Under the pieces are notes generated by a model. It was not told the origin of the DNA, did not search any database, and saw nothing but the letters and a program-made list of their open reading frames with translations. From Acidimicrobiia bacterium (GTDB taxonomy: Bacteria > Acidobacteriota > Terriglobia > Bryobacterales > Bryobacteraceae), in the NCBI GenBank assembly GCA_016871315.1, contig VFZE01000001.1, forward strand, positions 265,269 through 329,268: 64,000 bases of DNA. Direction: 5' to 3'. The position numbers were made by a program, and so were the translations under genes. Positions 37,077 to 45,861 of the stretch are shown here, in pieces; position 1 is the first letter of the stretch, and every line of letters begins with the position of its first letter.

Positions 37077-38690
37077 ATGGCCACGCAACCCTCCAAGATC
37101 GCCGCCCTCGAAGCCGAAGGCGTCTCCATCAAAGCCCCGGTCAGCGCCGCCGCCGCGGAGATCCTCACTCCGGAAGCTCTGCGCTTCCTCGCCGGCCTCG
37201 CCCGCAAGTTTGAAGCCACCCGGAATGAACTGCTCGCCGCGCGCGTCACGCGCCAGGAAGAGATCCGCAACGGGCGCATGCCGGACTATCTGCCGGAAAC
37301 CACCAAGGTTCGGGAGAAAGACTGGACCGTTGCCGCGATACCCGCGGATCTTCAGGACCGCCGCGTGGAAATCACCGGGCCCGTCGACCGCAAGATGATC
37401 ATCAATGCGCTGAACTGCGGCGCCAACGTCTTCATGGCGGATTTCGAGGACTCCAACTCACCGACTTGGTCCAACAACATGGACGGCCAAGCCAACCTTC
37501 GCGACGCAGTGCGCCGCGAGATTACCTTTGAGAGCCCGGAGGGCAAGCGCTACAAGCTGAACGAGCAGACGGCCACGCTGCTGGTGCGCCCGCGCGGCTG
37601 GCATCTGGTGGAAAAGCACATGCTGGTGGACGGCGAGCCCATCTCCGCCTCCTTATTCGACTTCGGCCTCTACTTCTTCCACAACGCCGCCGAGCTGCTC
37701 AAGCGCGGCTCCGGCCCCTACTTCTATCTGCCCAAGATGGAATCGCACAAGGAGGCGCGCCTGTGGAATGACGTCTTCGTCCAAGCGCAGAACGCCGTCG
37801 GCGTTCGGCAAGGCTCGATCCGGGCCACGGTGCTGATCGAAACCATCCTCGCCTCCTTTGAAATGGATGAAATCCTGTTCGAGCTGCGCGACCACTCCGC
37901 CGGACTCAACTGCGGCCGCTGGGACTACATCTTCAGCTTCATCAAGAAATTCCGCCACAACCCGGCTTTCCTGCTGCCCAACCGCGCGCAGGTGACCATG
38001 GATAAGGATTTCCTCAAGGCATACGTCGACCGGCTGATCCAGATCTGCCACCGGCGCGGCATTCACGCGATGGGCGGGATGGCGGCGCAGATCCCGATCA
38101 AGAACGATCCGGAAGCCAACCAGCGCGCGCTGGATAAGGTGCGCGCCGACAAGCTTCGTGAAGTGAATGCCGGGCACGACGGGACGTGGGTGGCTCACCC
38201 CGGCCTGGTCGGGCTTGCCAAGGAGATTTTTGACAACGGAATGTCATCGGCCAACCAGATCTCGCGCCGCCGCGACGAAGTGAACGTCACGGCCGCCGAT
38301 CTGGTCAAAGCGCCCAAGGGTGACATCACCGAAGAGGGACTCCGGCTGAACGTCGATGTCGGCATACAGTATTTGGAGGCTTGGCTGGGGGGCAACGGCT
38401 GCGTACCGATCTACAACCTGATGGAAGACGCCGCCACGGCGGAAATCTCCCGGGCGCAGGTATGGCAGTGGGTCCGGCACGGCGCCAAGATGAGCGACGG
38501 CCGGGCGGTGACCGCCGAGCTAGTTAAGAAGACGATCCCCGAGGAGTTGGAGAAACTCCGCTCGCACGTGGGGGCCGCGCGCTATGACGGAGGGCATTAC
38601 GCACTCGCAGGACGGCTCTTTGAGGACATGATGACGTCGGAACAGTTCCCTGAATTCCTCACGCTGGTCGCTTACGACCACATCGACTGA
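37077..38690 (+). CDS. aceB: Malate synthase A
   Basis: Condenses glyoxylate and acetyl-CoA to malate. 537 aa, the size of the A isoform. Seen: [124 protein letters not shown] (Arg and Glu/Asp of the magnesium site). No isocitrate lyase gene is visible nearby. Its stop overlaps the start of the threonine-degrading fusion gene (TGATG), which would supply acetyl-CoA. Confidence 0.96.
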   Translation: MATQPSKIAALEAEGVSIKAPVSAAAAEILTPEALRFLAGLARKFEATRNELLAARVTRQEEIRNGRMPDYLPETTKVREKDWTVAAIPADLQDRRVEITGPVDRKMIINALNCGANVFMADFEDSNSPTWSNNMDGQANLRDAVRREITFESPEGKRYKLNEQTATLLVRPRGWHLVEKHMLVDGEPISASLFDFGLYFFHNAAELLKRGSGPYFYLPKMESHKEARLWNDVFVQAQNAVGVRQGSIRATVLIETILASFEMDEILFELRDHSAGLNCGRWDYIFSFIKKFRHNPAFLLPNRAQVTMDKDFLKAYVDRLIQICHRRGIHAMGGMAAQIPIKNDPEANQRALDKVRADKLREVNAGHDGTWVAHPGLVGLAKEIFDNGMSSANQISRRRDEVNVTAADLVKAPKGDITEEGLRLNVDVGIQYLEAWLGGNGCVPIYNLMEDAATAEISRAQVWQWVRHGAKMSDGRAVTAELVKKTIPEELEKLRSHVGAARYDGGHYALAGRLFEDMMTSEQFPEFLTLVAYDHID

Positions 38691-41002
38691 TGACATTCTA
38701 CGACCGGCTGCGGCAGCAGTTATCCGAGCGCGCCTCGGCAGGCCTGCTGAAGAACGAGCGCATCATTGAAAGCTCGCAATCGGCGGAGCTGTTCTTGAAA
38801 AACGCCGCCGCGCCGGTTCTGAACTTCTGCTCGAACAACTACCTCGGCCTCGCCAACCACCCGAAAGTTGTGCAGGCGTGCCGCCACGCGGTCAACGTGT
38901 ACGGTTACGGGCTCAGCTCCGTCCGCTTTATCTGCGGCACGCAGACGATCCACAAACTGCTGGAGGAGCGGCTCGCCCAGTTCCTCGGCACCGAGGACAC
39001 GATCCTCTACAGTTCCTGCTTCGACGCCAACGGCGGGCTGTTTGAAAGTCTCCTCGGAGAAGAGGACTCGATCGTCAGCGCGCGGCTCAATCACGCCTCG
39101 ATCATCGACGGGGTCCGGCTGTCGAAAACCCGCCGCTATACCTACGCCGAAGCCGACGCGGCCGATTTCGAGCGCGCGCTCACGGAAGCCGGCGGCGGCG
39201 AGATCATCGCCGTCACCGATGGCGTCTTCTCGATGGACGGGATTATCGCCCCGCTCGACAGGGTGGCCCCGCTGGCGCAGAAGCACAACGCGCTGCTCGT
39301 CGTGGATGACTCGCACGCCACGGGCTTCATCGGCGAGCGCGGGAAAGGTTCCGGCGAATATTGCGGCATCCAGCCTGATGTGATCACCGGCACGCTGGGG
39401 AAGGCGCTCGGCGGGGCGATGGGCGGCTTCACAACCGGCAAGAAGATCCTGATCGATTGGCTGCGCAACACGTCGCGGCCCTACCTGTTCTCCAACTCTC
39501 TGACGCCAAGCCTGGTGGCCGGCGCAGTCGCCGCGCTCGACGTTGTCCAATCGGATGAAGGGGCCGAGCTGCGCCAGCGGCTGCGCGACAACACCGCGCG
39601 CTTCCGCGCCGCCATGACCGGGCTCGGCTTCCGAATTCCCGATGGAGTCCATCCCATCACTCCGGTGATGCTCGGCGACGCGCGTCTGGCCACGCGCATG
39701 GCCGACCGGCTGCTGGAGCTCGGCGTGTACGTGATCGGCTTCAGCTACCCTGTCGTCCCGCGGGATCAGGCGCGGATTCGCGTTCAGCTCTCCGCAGCCC
39801 ACACGCCGGAACAAATCGACCGGTGCGTCGAGAGCTTCGCACTGGCCGCGCGCGAAGAGGGGGTCTTGCAGGCGTCCTCGTTTGTACCTGCCGCCGCCGC
39901 GGAAAAGAAGCCCAAGGTCATGCGCGCCTGGGTGTACCGTGCGGAGAAGCTTGCTGACGGCGGTCACCTGGCGCTGGAGACAGTTGCCGTGCCGGCGCCC
40001 AAGCCTGGCGAGTTGTTGGTCAAAGTCCAGGGCGCATCGGTGTGCGGCACCGATGAAGATCTCTTCCGCGGCAAGTTTCCGCACGCGCACGACGGCACCA
40101 TACCTGGCCATGAATTCTTCGGCGAAATCGTTTCGATGGGGGAAAACGTGCGCGGCTTCAAGATCGGCCAGAAGGTGGCCGCCGAATCGCACTACATTCT
40201 CCCCGGGTACAAGGAGGAAGGAATCATCGGCCTGTGGGGTCCGCGCGTCAGCAAGGATCAATACCTGCTGCCGTTGAACGGCGGCTATGCCGAGTACGCC
40301 GTCATCCCGACGTACTGCGCCCACATCATCCCGGACGTGCTGGCCGGCAGCGACTTCTTCCCTTCGCTACTGGAGGGCATCGGCAATGATTGCCTCGTCG
40401 CCAAGCACCTGTTCGATAACCGGTTGACCGGCAAGGTTGCCGTGGCCGGGTGTGGTTACCACGGCCTGATCACGCAGCTATTCGCGAAATCGTTCGGCGT
40501 GAAACATCTCACCGCTTTTGAAATCGATCCGGGGCGCCTGGAGATGGCCAAGAACTTCGGCGCCGACGCCGTGGTCGATTCGCGGTCGCCGGAGCTCGCC
40601 TCGCACGCGAACTCCTTCGATGCGGTGGTCGACATCGCCGGCGGCAGCCGCGCCGTTCTCGAGCAGTGCCTCACGCTCGTCAAGGACGGCGGGACCGTGA
40701 TCTTGTTCGGCCTCTATGGCGATGCATCGATCAAGATCAACGGGCTTCCTGTCAACGACATCATTTTCCAGAAGCAGGAGTTCGAGATGGATCACTCGGG
40801 CAAGCGCGTCAAGATTCACGGCATCACGGGCCGCGAGGGTGTCTGGCCCTACCTGATCGACACGGTCGCCGCCTCGGAATCCCTGCAGCAAAAAATCATG
40901 CGGCTCATCACCGTCATGGGCCCGCTCAACAAGCTCGGCCCCGACACTCTCTCGCACGACCCGCGCAAGACCATCAAACGCGCCTATCTTCCGTTTGCGT
41001 AG
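38690..41002 (+). CDS. Fusion of 2-amino-3-ketobutyrate CoA ligase and threonine dehydrogenase
   Basis: 770 aa. Residues 1 to about 397 are glycine C-acetyltransferase (Kbl): FCSNNYLGLANHP, DDSHATGFIGERGKG, and TLGKALGGAMGGF with the PLP lysine (about Lys238). After a short Ala/Pro/Lys linker, residues from about 409 are a zinc alcohol dehydrogenase-type threonine 3-dehydrogenase: VCGTDEDLFRG, GHEFFGEIVSMG, and the nucleotide fold VAVAGCGYHGLITQLF. Together they would turn threonine plus NAD and CoA into glycine and acetyl-CoA. In most bacteria kbl and tdh are separate genes. Dehydrogenase substrate is inferred from the fusion. Coupled to malate synthase by a one-base overlap. Confidence 0.88.
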   Translation: MTFYDRLRQQLSERASAGLLKNERIIESSQSAELFLKNAAAPVLNFCSNNYLGLANHPKVVQACRHAVNVYGYGLSSVRFICGTQTIHKLLEERLAQFLGTEDTILYSSCFDANGGLFESLLGEEDSIVSARLNHASIIDGVRLSKTRRYTYAEADAADFERALTEAGGGEIIAVTDGVFSMDGIIAPLDRVAPLAQKHNALLVVDDSHATGFIGERGKGSGEYCGIQPDVITGTLGKALGGAMGGFTTGKKILIDWLRNTSRPYLFSNSLTPSLVAGAVAALDVVQSDEGAELRQRLRDNTARFRAAMTGLGFRIPDGVHPITPVMLGDARLATRMADRLLELGVYVIGFSYPVVPRDQARIRVQLSAAHTPEQIDRCVESFALAAREEGVLQASSFVPAAAAEKKPKVMRAWVYRAEKLADGGHLALETVAVPAPKPGELLVKVQGASVCGTDEDLFRGKFPHAHDGTIPGHEFFGEIVSMGENVRGFKIGQKVAAESHYILPGYKEEGIIGLWGPRVSKDQYLLPLNGGYAEYAVIPTYCAHIIPDVLAGSDFFPSLLEGIGNDCLVAKHLFDNRLTGKVAVAGCGYHGLITQLFAKSFGVKHLTAFEIDPGRLEMAKNFGADAVVDSRSPELASHANSFDAVVDIAGGSRAVLEQCLTLVKDGGTVILFGLYGDASIKINGLPVNDIIFQKQEFEMDHSGKRVKIHGITGREGVWPYLIDTVAASESLQQKIMRLITVMGPLNKLGPDTLSHDPRKTIKRAYLPFA

Positions 41003-41053
41003 TGCGGTTCTTGCATCACCGGAAGCGCCAATGCTAAGCTTCGATCCTGCGGC

Positions 41054-41341
41054 ATGGCCCCAACGCCGACCATCAGGCTCCACGTCCCTGGCCCGCTGCG
41101 CGACTACTGCGGCGGCGCGGCGCAACTCTCGATTCAGGCGCCCACGGTGCGGACGCTGCTGGAGGAGCTGGAGCGCAGCCAGTCCGGCTTGTATGGCAAT
41201 CTTTGTGATGAAACGGGCAGGCTGCGGCGGCACCTGAATCTGTTCGTGAACTCGGATAATATGCGCGACCTGGAAGGGGTCGATACAAAACTCGCGCCGG
41301 GAGACGAGGTAATCCTCCTGCCGGCCGTCTCAGGAGGCTGA
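41054..41341 (+). CDS. MoaD/ThiS-family sulfur-carrier protein
   Basis: 95 aa with the ubiquitin-like pattern IRLHVPGPLRDY...LNLFVNSDNMRDLEGVDTKLAPGDEVILLPAVSGG and the C-terminal Gly-Gly that is adenylated and thiolated in this family. The sulfur acceptor pathway (molybdopterin or other) cannot be told from sequence, and no moaE, thiF or moeB gene is near. One base separates it from the BNR-repeat gene. Confidence 0.85.
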   Translation: MAPTPTIRLHVPGPLRDYCGGAAQLSIQAPTVRTLLEELERSQSGLYGNLCDETGRLRRHLNLFVNSDNMRDLEGVDTKLAPGDEVILLPAVSGG

Positions 41342-41342
41342 T

Positions 41343-42455
41343 ATGGCGGATCGAGTCATTCTCACCATCGGAACCAAGAAGGGCGTCTTCGTCGCCGAGG
41401 CCGGAAAGCCCAGGCGCAGCTTCGCGCTGCGCGGACCTTTTGGTCCGGGGATTCCCGTCTACTCCACGCTGATCGACACGCGCGGCACGCCGCGGCTTTA
41501 TGCGTCGAGTTGCAATCCCTTCTTCGGGATGAAACTGCTGCGCTCCACCGACATGGGCAGGAGCTTCAAAGAGACCAAGTCGGCGCCCGCCTTTCCCAAG
41601 GATGACGGAAGAGCGCTTGCGAATATCTGGGCGCTGGAACCAGGCGCCGGAAAGAAGGAGTTGTGGTGCGGTGTGGAGCCGGCTTCCTTGTTCCGCAGCA
41701 ACGACGGAGGCGACACCTGGCAGATGGTGCCGGGCATCAGCAATCACGACCACGCCCGCAAGTGGGAGCCCGGAAACGGCGGCCTCTGCATGCACACGAT
41801 CATTCGCGACGGCAAGCGGCTTCACCTCGGCATCTCCACCGGCGGCCACTACGTGAGCGAGGACGGGGGGGAGACATTCCAGGCATCCAATCAAGGGGTC
41901 GGCGCCGGCTTCACGCCCGATCCTTACCCCGAGTTCGGTCAGTGCGTCCACAAAATGGCACGCCATGACGATGCGCCCGGACGCCTCTACATGCAAAACC
42001 ACGGCGGCTGGGCCGAGTGGACCGGCCCAGGCGGCCCGCACCCGGGCATCGGCGTGCTGCGCAGCGACGACCACGGCCGCTCCTGGCGCTCCATCGCCAA
42101 GGGACTGCCGTCGGACTTCGGATTCCCGATTGTGGTCCATCCGCACGACGCTGACACTGTCTACGTCATGCCGCTGGACCCGGCGACGCGTTCCTGTCCG
42201 GGCGCCGCGCCGGCCGTGTGGCGCAGCGAAAACGGCGGCGAATCCTGGAGCCGGCTCGCCCGCGGGCTGCCGAAGAAGCAGAGTTACTTCACGGTGCTGC
42301 GGGACGCGATGGATGTTGATCGCCTGAAGACACCAGCGCTCTACTTCGGTACGACTACCGGCCAACTATGGATTGGGCGCGAGGGCGGTGAGCAGTGGGA
42401 CTGCCTGAATGACGCGTTGCCGCCGATTCACAATGTGAAGGTTGCCGTAGTCTAG
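41343..42455 (+). CDS. BNR/sialidase-like repeat beta-propeller protein
   Basis: 370 aa, no signal peptide. Repeated Asp-box type motifs: STDMGRSFKE, SNDGGDTWQM, SEDGGETFQA, SDDHGRSWRS, SENGGESWSR. These form a sialidase-like or WD/BNR propeller. The catalytic arginines of true sialidases cannot be confirmed, so enzyme activity is uncertain. Co-directional with the MoaD-like gene, one base apart; this gene pairing makes a sulfur-related or unknown function possible. Confidence 0.78.
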   Translation: MADRVILTIGTKKGVFVAEAGKPRRSFALRGPFGPGIPVYSTLIDTRGTPRLYASSCNPFFGMKLLRSTDMGRSFKETKSAPAFPKDDGRALANIWALEPGAGKKELWCGVEPASLFRSNDGGDTWQMVPGISNHDHARKWEPGNGGLCMHTIIRDGKRLHLGISTGGHYVSEDGGETFQASNQGVGAGFTPDPYPEFGQCVHKMARHDDAPGRLYMQNHGGWAEWTGPGGPHPGIGVLRSDDHGRSWRSIAKGLPSDFGFPIVVHPHDADTVYVMPLDPATRSCPGAAPAVWRSENGGESWSRLARGLPKKQSYFTVLRDAMDVDRLKTPALYFGTTTGQLWIGREGGEQWDCLNDALPPIHNVKVAVV

Positions 42456-42820
42456 AGATTCGCGCCGAAAGCCAGGAGACGGCCGTCGCAATCCTTTACC
42501 ACGAACTCGCGCGACTGCCATGGCATGTTTGCAAGTGCCCGCGAGAATTCCACGCCTAAGGCCGAGTACTCTGCATAGAGTGCGTCGGCGTCTTCCACGA
42601 AGAGGTACGCATCGAGCAGCTCCTCCCGGTACTTATCGGGATTGGGAGTGGGCGGCTGGGCGCAGCGGAAGTGAATGGCCTGGTGGTCGCGGGCCACGAT
42701 CGCATAGACCGGCGGATCCTGCCATGTCCCCAGACATTCGAAGCCAAGCTTATCTTTGTAATAAGCGAGCGTGGCAGGAATATTGGTGGTGAAGAATTGA
42801 GGCGCAATCTGACGAACCAT
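42452..42820 (-). CDS. VOC-family (glyoxalase/bleomycin-resistance type) protein
   Basis: 122 aa from the ATG at 42820, chosen because the family N-terminus QIAPQFFTTNIPATLAYYKDKLGFE follows. One VOC half-module pair: the metal-site His in AIHFRCAQ, Tyr/Glu residues in LFVEDADALYAEYSALGVEF, and the closing strand REFVVKDCDGRLLAFG. Small cytoplasmic metalloenzyme or antibiotic-binding protein; substrate unknown. The stop overlaps the end of the convergent BNR gene. Confidence 0.85.
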   Translation of the reverse strand: MVRQIAPQFFTTNIPATLAYYKDKLGFECLGTWQDPPVYAIVARDHQAIHFRCAQPPTPNPDKYREELLDAYLFVEDADALYAEYSALGVEFSRALANMPWQSREFVVKDCDGRLLAFGANL

Positions 42821-42867
42821 GGCGCAAGTGTAGCAAACAGCCCGGAGCAAACCAGTAGCCACCGGCA

Positions 42868-43526
42868 CTACTTTTGATCCCGCTTCCATTCCCAGGAAAA
42901 GTCGTAGAAGACGCGAAGCTGATTGCCGTCCAGATCGGCGACCCGGAACTCGCGGAGGCGCCGTCAAAGGTGATGACGTTGTCCTGCGTCCTGGAGCCAT
43001 TGATGCTGAATCCGCCCGAGCTTAACCCATAGCTGAAGTCCTGCAACGATCCGCCGCGCACGCCCGGCTTCAGTAGCGCCAGAAACAGCGGGTTGCGCCC
43101 GTTAAGCATCATGTTCTTGATTTGCGACGATTCGACCAGTTTGCCCACCGTTGCCGTTTCCGACTGCACCTGAGTCACGCTGGCCATGACTTCAATCGTT
43201 TCGGTGACGCGCCCAACCTCCAGGGACACGTTGACCGTGGATGCGATGTTCGGGTCCAGCTTGTTGGAGGTTTTCACGTGCCGCTTGAAGCCGGTGGCCT
43301 CCACGGTGACCGTGTAGAATCCCGGCGGCAGGCTGGTGACTACAAAATAGCCGCCTGCGTTGGTTGCCACCTTCCGCTCGAAACCGGTCGTTTCATTGCG
43401 TACAGTGACGACCGCCGCCGGAACCGTTGATCCGGACGGGTCCGTTACATACCCTGTGATTTGTGCGGTGCCGGACTGAGCCCACGCGCACCCACTCCGC
43501 GCCAGCAGCAAAGATGCCGCGCTCAC
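42868..43526 (-). pseudogene. TonB-dependent receptor truncated and joined to the tail of a VOC gene
   Basis: The 5' part (about 185 codons) is the start of an Oar-like receptor: signal peptide, carboxypeptidase-type domain (AQITGYVTDPSGSTVPAAVVTVRN, YFVVTSLPPGFYTVTVEATGFK), and a plug start (NMMLNGRNPLFLALLKPGVRG, NGSRTQDNVITFDGA). Near 42962 the frame changes: in another frame the next bases encode LREFRVADLDGNQLRVFYDF, the closing strand of a VOC protein, ending at TAG 42868. About 900 residues of receptor are missing. It reads as a deletion junction. Confidence 0.7.
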
Positions 43527-43692
43527 CCCACGATTGTTTAGCCCTTGATCCTCCAGTTCCCCTGGGGCCGGAAAGAGGCGGCGCCAAGATTAGGTATGCT
43601 TAATTTTAATAATGCTTAATATTTTAGTGGCTGTCAACACCAAAGCACGCGCTAGTACAATAGGGTTCTCCCTAGAAGGAGGTTCAAAAGAA

Positions 43693-44559
43693 ATGACTCG
43701 ACGTCAAATGCTCGCCACGGCGGCCTCAGTGCCTGCCGCGGCCCTGCCCGCTGGGGCGGCGGGGAAGAGGGCTCGGCTGCGCACGGCCATTTGCGCTTAT
43801 TCGTTCCGGGATGCGCTGGCCAAGAAAACGATGACGTATGACAGCCTGGTGCACTTGGCGGTGGATACCGGGGTCGATGGATTGGACCTGACGGTGTACT
43901 GGTTCCCGTCGACGTCGAATGATTTTCTGCTGCCGCTGCGTGGGTTGGCGTACCGGAACGGGGTGGAGATCTACAGCATCTCGGTGCGGACGAATATGTG
44001 CCAACCGACGGCGGAGCTGCGGGAAAAAGAGGTGGCGGACGTGAAGAAGTGGGTGGACGTGGCGGCCACGCTCGGCGCGGGACACATCCGGGTGTTCGGC
44101 GGGACGGTACCGAAGGGGGAAAGGGAGGACCGGGCGGCGGAATGGGCGGCCGAGGTGCTGAAACGCGGGGCCGAATATGCCGGTACGCGCGGGGTGATCC
44201 TGGGGTTGGAGAATCACGGCGGGATCACGGCGCGGGCCGAGAGGATCCTCGAAATCGTGAAGGCGGTGAACTCGCCTTGGGCGGCGGTGAATCTGGATAC
44301 GGGGAATTTCGACCGCGACGCTTATGGGCAGATCGCGATGATTTTGCCATACGCTGTCAACGTGCAGTTCAAGACCGAGATCCGGGATGAAGGCGGGCAG
44401 CGGGTGGAATCGGACTGGGAGCGTCTGACGAAGATGGTTGCCGATGCGGGCTACCGGGGCTACATGGCGCTGGAATATGAAGCGAAAGAGGATCCGGCGA
44501 CGGCGGTGCCGCGGCTGCTGGGCCGGCTGAACGCGCTGGCGAAGAAATACAACGGTTAG
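43693..44559 (+). CDS. Exported sugar phosphate isomerase/epimerase-like TIM-barrel protein
   Basis: 288 aa from the ATG preceded by GAAGGAGG. A twin-arginine signal is likely (TRRQMLATAASVPAAALPAG). The barrel shows AICAYSFRDAL, GVDGLDLTVYWFP, GAGHIRVFGGT, GVILGLENHGGITA, WAAVNLDTGNF and YMALEYEAKED, with the metal-binding Glu, His, Asp, Glu pattern of the xylose isomerase-like family. Substrate unknown. Upstream, ATGCTTAAT occurs twice, about 14 bases apart, in an A+T-rich stretch. Confidence 0.85.
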   Translation: MTRRQMLATAASVPAAALPAGAAGKRARLRTAICAYSFRDALAKKTMTYDSLVHLAVDTGVDGLDLTVYWFPSTSNDFLLPLRGLAYRNGVEIYSISVRTNMCQPTAELREKEVADVKKWVDVAATLGAGHIRVFGGTVPKGEREDRAAEWAAEVLKRGAEYAGTRGVILGLENHGGITARAERILEIVKAVNSPWAAVNLDTGNFDRDAYGQIAMILPYAVNVQFKTEIRDEGGQRVESDWERLTKMVADAGYRGYMALEYEAKEDPATAVPRLLGRLNALAKKYNG

Positions 44560-44779
44560 TACTCGTTCAAACAGAGAGTACGGCCGAAAACCGACGCTCA
44601 AATAGGGGACTTCCCTCCCCCTCCTTTGGGCGAGCCTCCTAGAGTGTCTAAGCACCTAGTCCGATTGATGCCCCCTGGAATCTCCCCTTACATTGGAGAT
44701 GCAGGCCCCCGCGCTGGTGTGTCCAGCTTTGGGGGGCGGAACCTTCCCTGGAAGGAGGTTTCAAGCCAGGAGCAAAACG

Positions 44780-45850
44780 TTGGGTTTCGAACTAGGAAAG
44801 ACATACGGGGACTACGAAGTCATTGATGTGGAGGCCAGTTCGCGCTTGGGCGTGGCCTACCGGGTCCGCAACCTGAAAATGAACCGGCTGGAGTTGCTGC
44901 GGGTGCTGACGCGGAGAGCGGAGGAGCCGGACCAGGAAGAGCGGTTCCTGCGCGAGTCCAATGTGCGGGCGAGGCTGAACCACCCCAATATCGAGGAATT
45001 CTATTGGGCCGGCCGGCTGGAGGGCCAGCTGGTGATGACGACGGAACTGGTGGAGGGGACGACGCTGGAAGAGCGTCTGGAACTGGGCCCGCTGCCTGTG
45101 GAGGAGGCGCTGCAAACGGCCAGGCAGGCGCTGGAGGCGCTAGCGAGCGCGCATAAAGGCGGGATCGTGCACCGCGACGTTCGTCCGGCGAACCTGATTC
45201 TGACGCCGCAGGGCAGGCTGAAGCTGAGCGGATTCGCGCTGGCCAAAGGCGCCGCCGATGTCACGCTGACACAGGTGGGCACAAGCCTGGGAGAGGTGCA
45301 CTACATGTCACCGGAACAGGTCCGGGGGCTGGGAGCGCCGGAGCCGGCCAGCGACCTGTACTCGTTCGGAGTAGTGCTGTTTGAATGCCTGACCGGCGTC
45401 AAGCCGTTCACGTCGAAGAGCCATTTTGAGGTGATGATGGCGCATGTGAATGCGGAGGCGCCTTCGGCGCACATGGTTCGCGGGGAGATTCCCGAGTGGA
45501 TCTCGCTGGTGATCCGCCGGGCGATGTCGAAGGAGGCGGCAACACGATTCCCCGACGCGGAAGCTTTTGCCGACGCTCTGCTGCGGCGCGAGGAACAACC
45601 CGCAACGAAGCCAGCCGCGGTGGTTGCGCCCGCTCCGGTGGCGGCAAAGCCCAAGCCGGTTGCGGCGGCGCCGCTCGAAGCATCACCGCCGGTGCGCAAA
45701 CCGCAAACGGAAAGAGCCCCGGCTGCTCGCATGGAAACGCAGCCCAAGGATTGGAACTCGAAGCTGGGGCTCAGCACGGGAGAGGTGGTGCTGCTGGGAC
45801 TGGGAGTGGTGGTGGTGGCGGCATCGGCATTACTGGTGGTGACTTCTTGA
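44780..45850 (+). CDS. Ser/Thr pseudokinase with C-terminal membrane anchor
   Basis: 356 aa from a TTG; an ATG further upstream (44693) has no support from the family N-terminus. The kinase fold is clear (HRDVRPAN at 131-138, SPEQVRG after the activation loop, DLYSFGVVLFECLTGVKPF), but key residues are gone: the glycine-rich loop reads ASSRLG, the VAIK lysine is Arg41 (ELLRVL), and DFG reads SGF (about 150-152). Activity is therefore unlikely. A helix near residues 330-350 anchors it in the membrane. Followed by an intact kinase gene; the two may pair. The 220 bases before it hold no gene. Confidence 0.8.
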   Translation: MGFELGKTYGDYEVIDVEASSRLGVAYRVRNLKMNRLELLRVLTRRAEEPDQEERFLRESNVRARLNHPNIEEFYWAGRLEGQLVMTTELVEGTTLEERLELGPLPVEEALQTARQALEALASAHKGGIVHRDVRPANLILTPQGRLKLSGFALAKGAADVTLTQVGTSLGEVHYMSPEQVRGLGAPEPASDLYSFGVVLFECLTGVKPFTSKSHFEVMMAHVNAEAPSAHMVRGEIPEWISLVIRRAMSKEAATRFPDAEAFADALLRREEQPATKPAAVVAPAPVAAKPKPVAAAPLEASPPVRKPQTERAPAARMETQPKDWNSKLGLSTGEVVLLGLGVVVVAASALLVVTS

Positions 45851-45861
45851 TGGAGGAGTAG

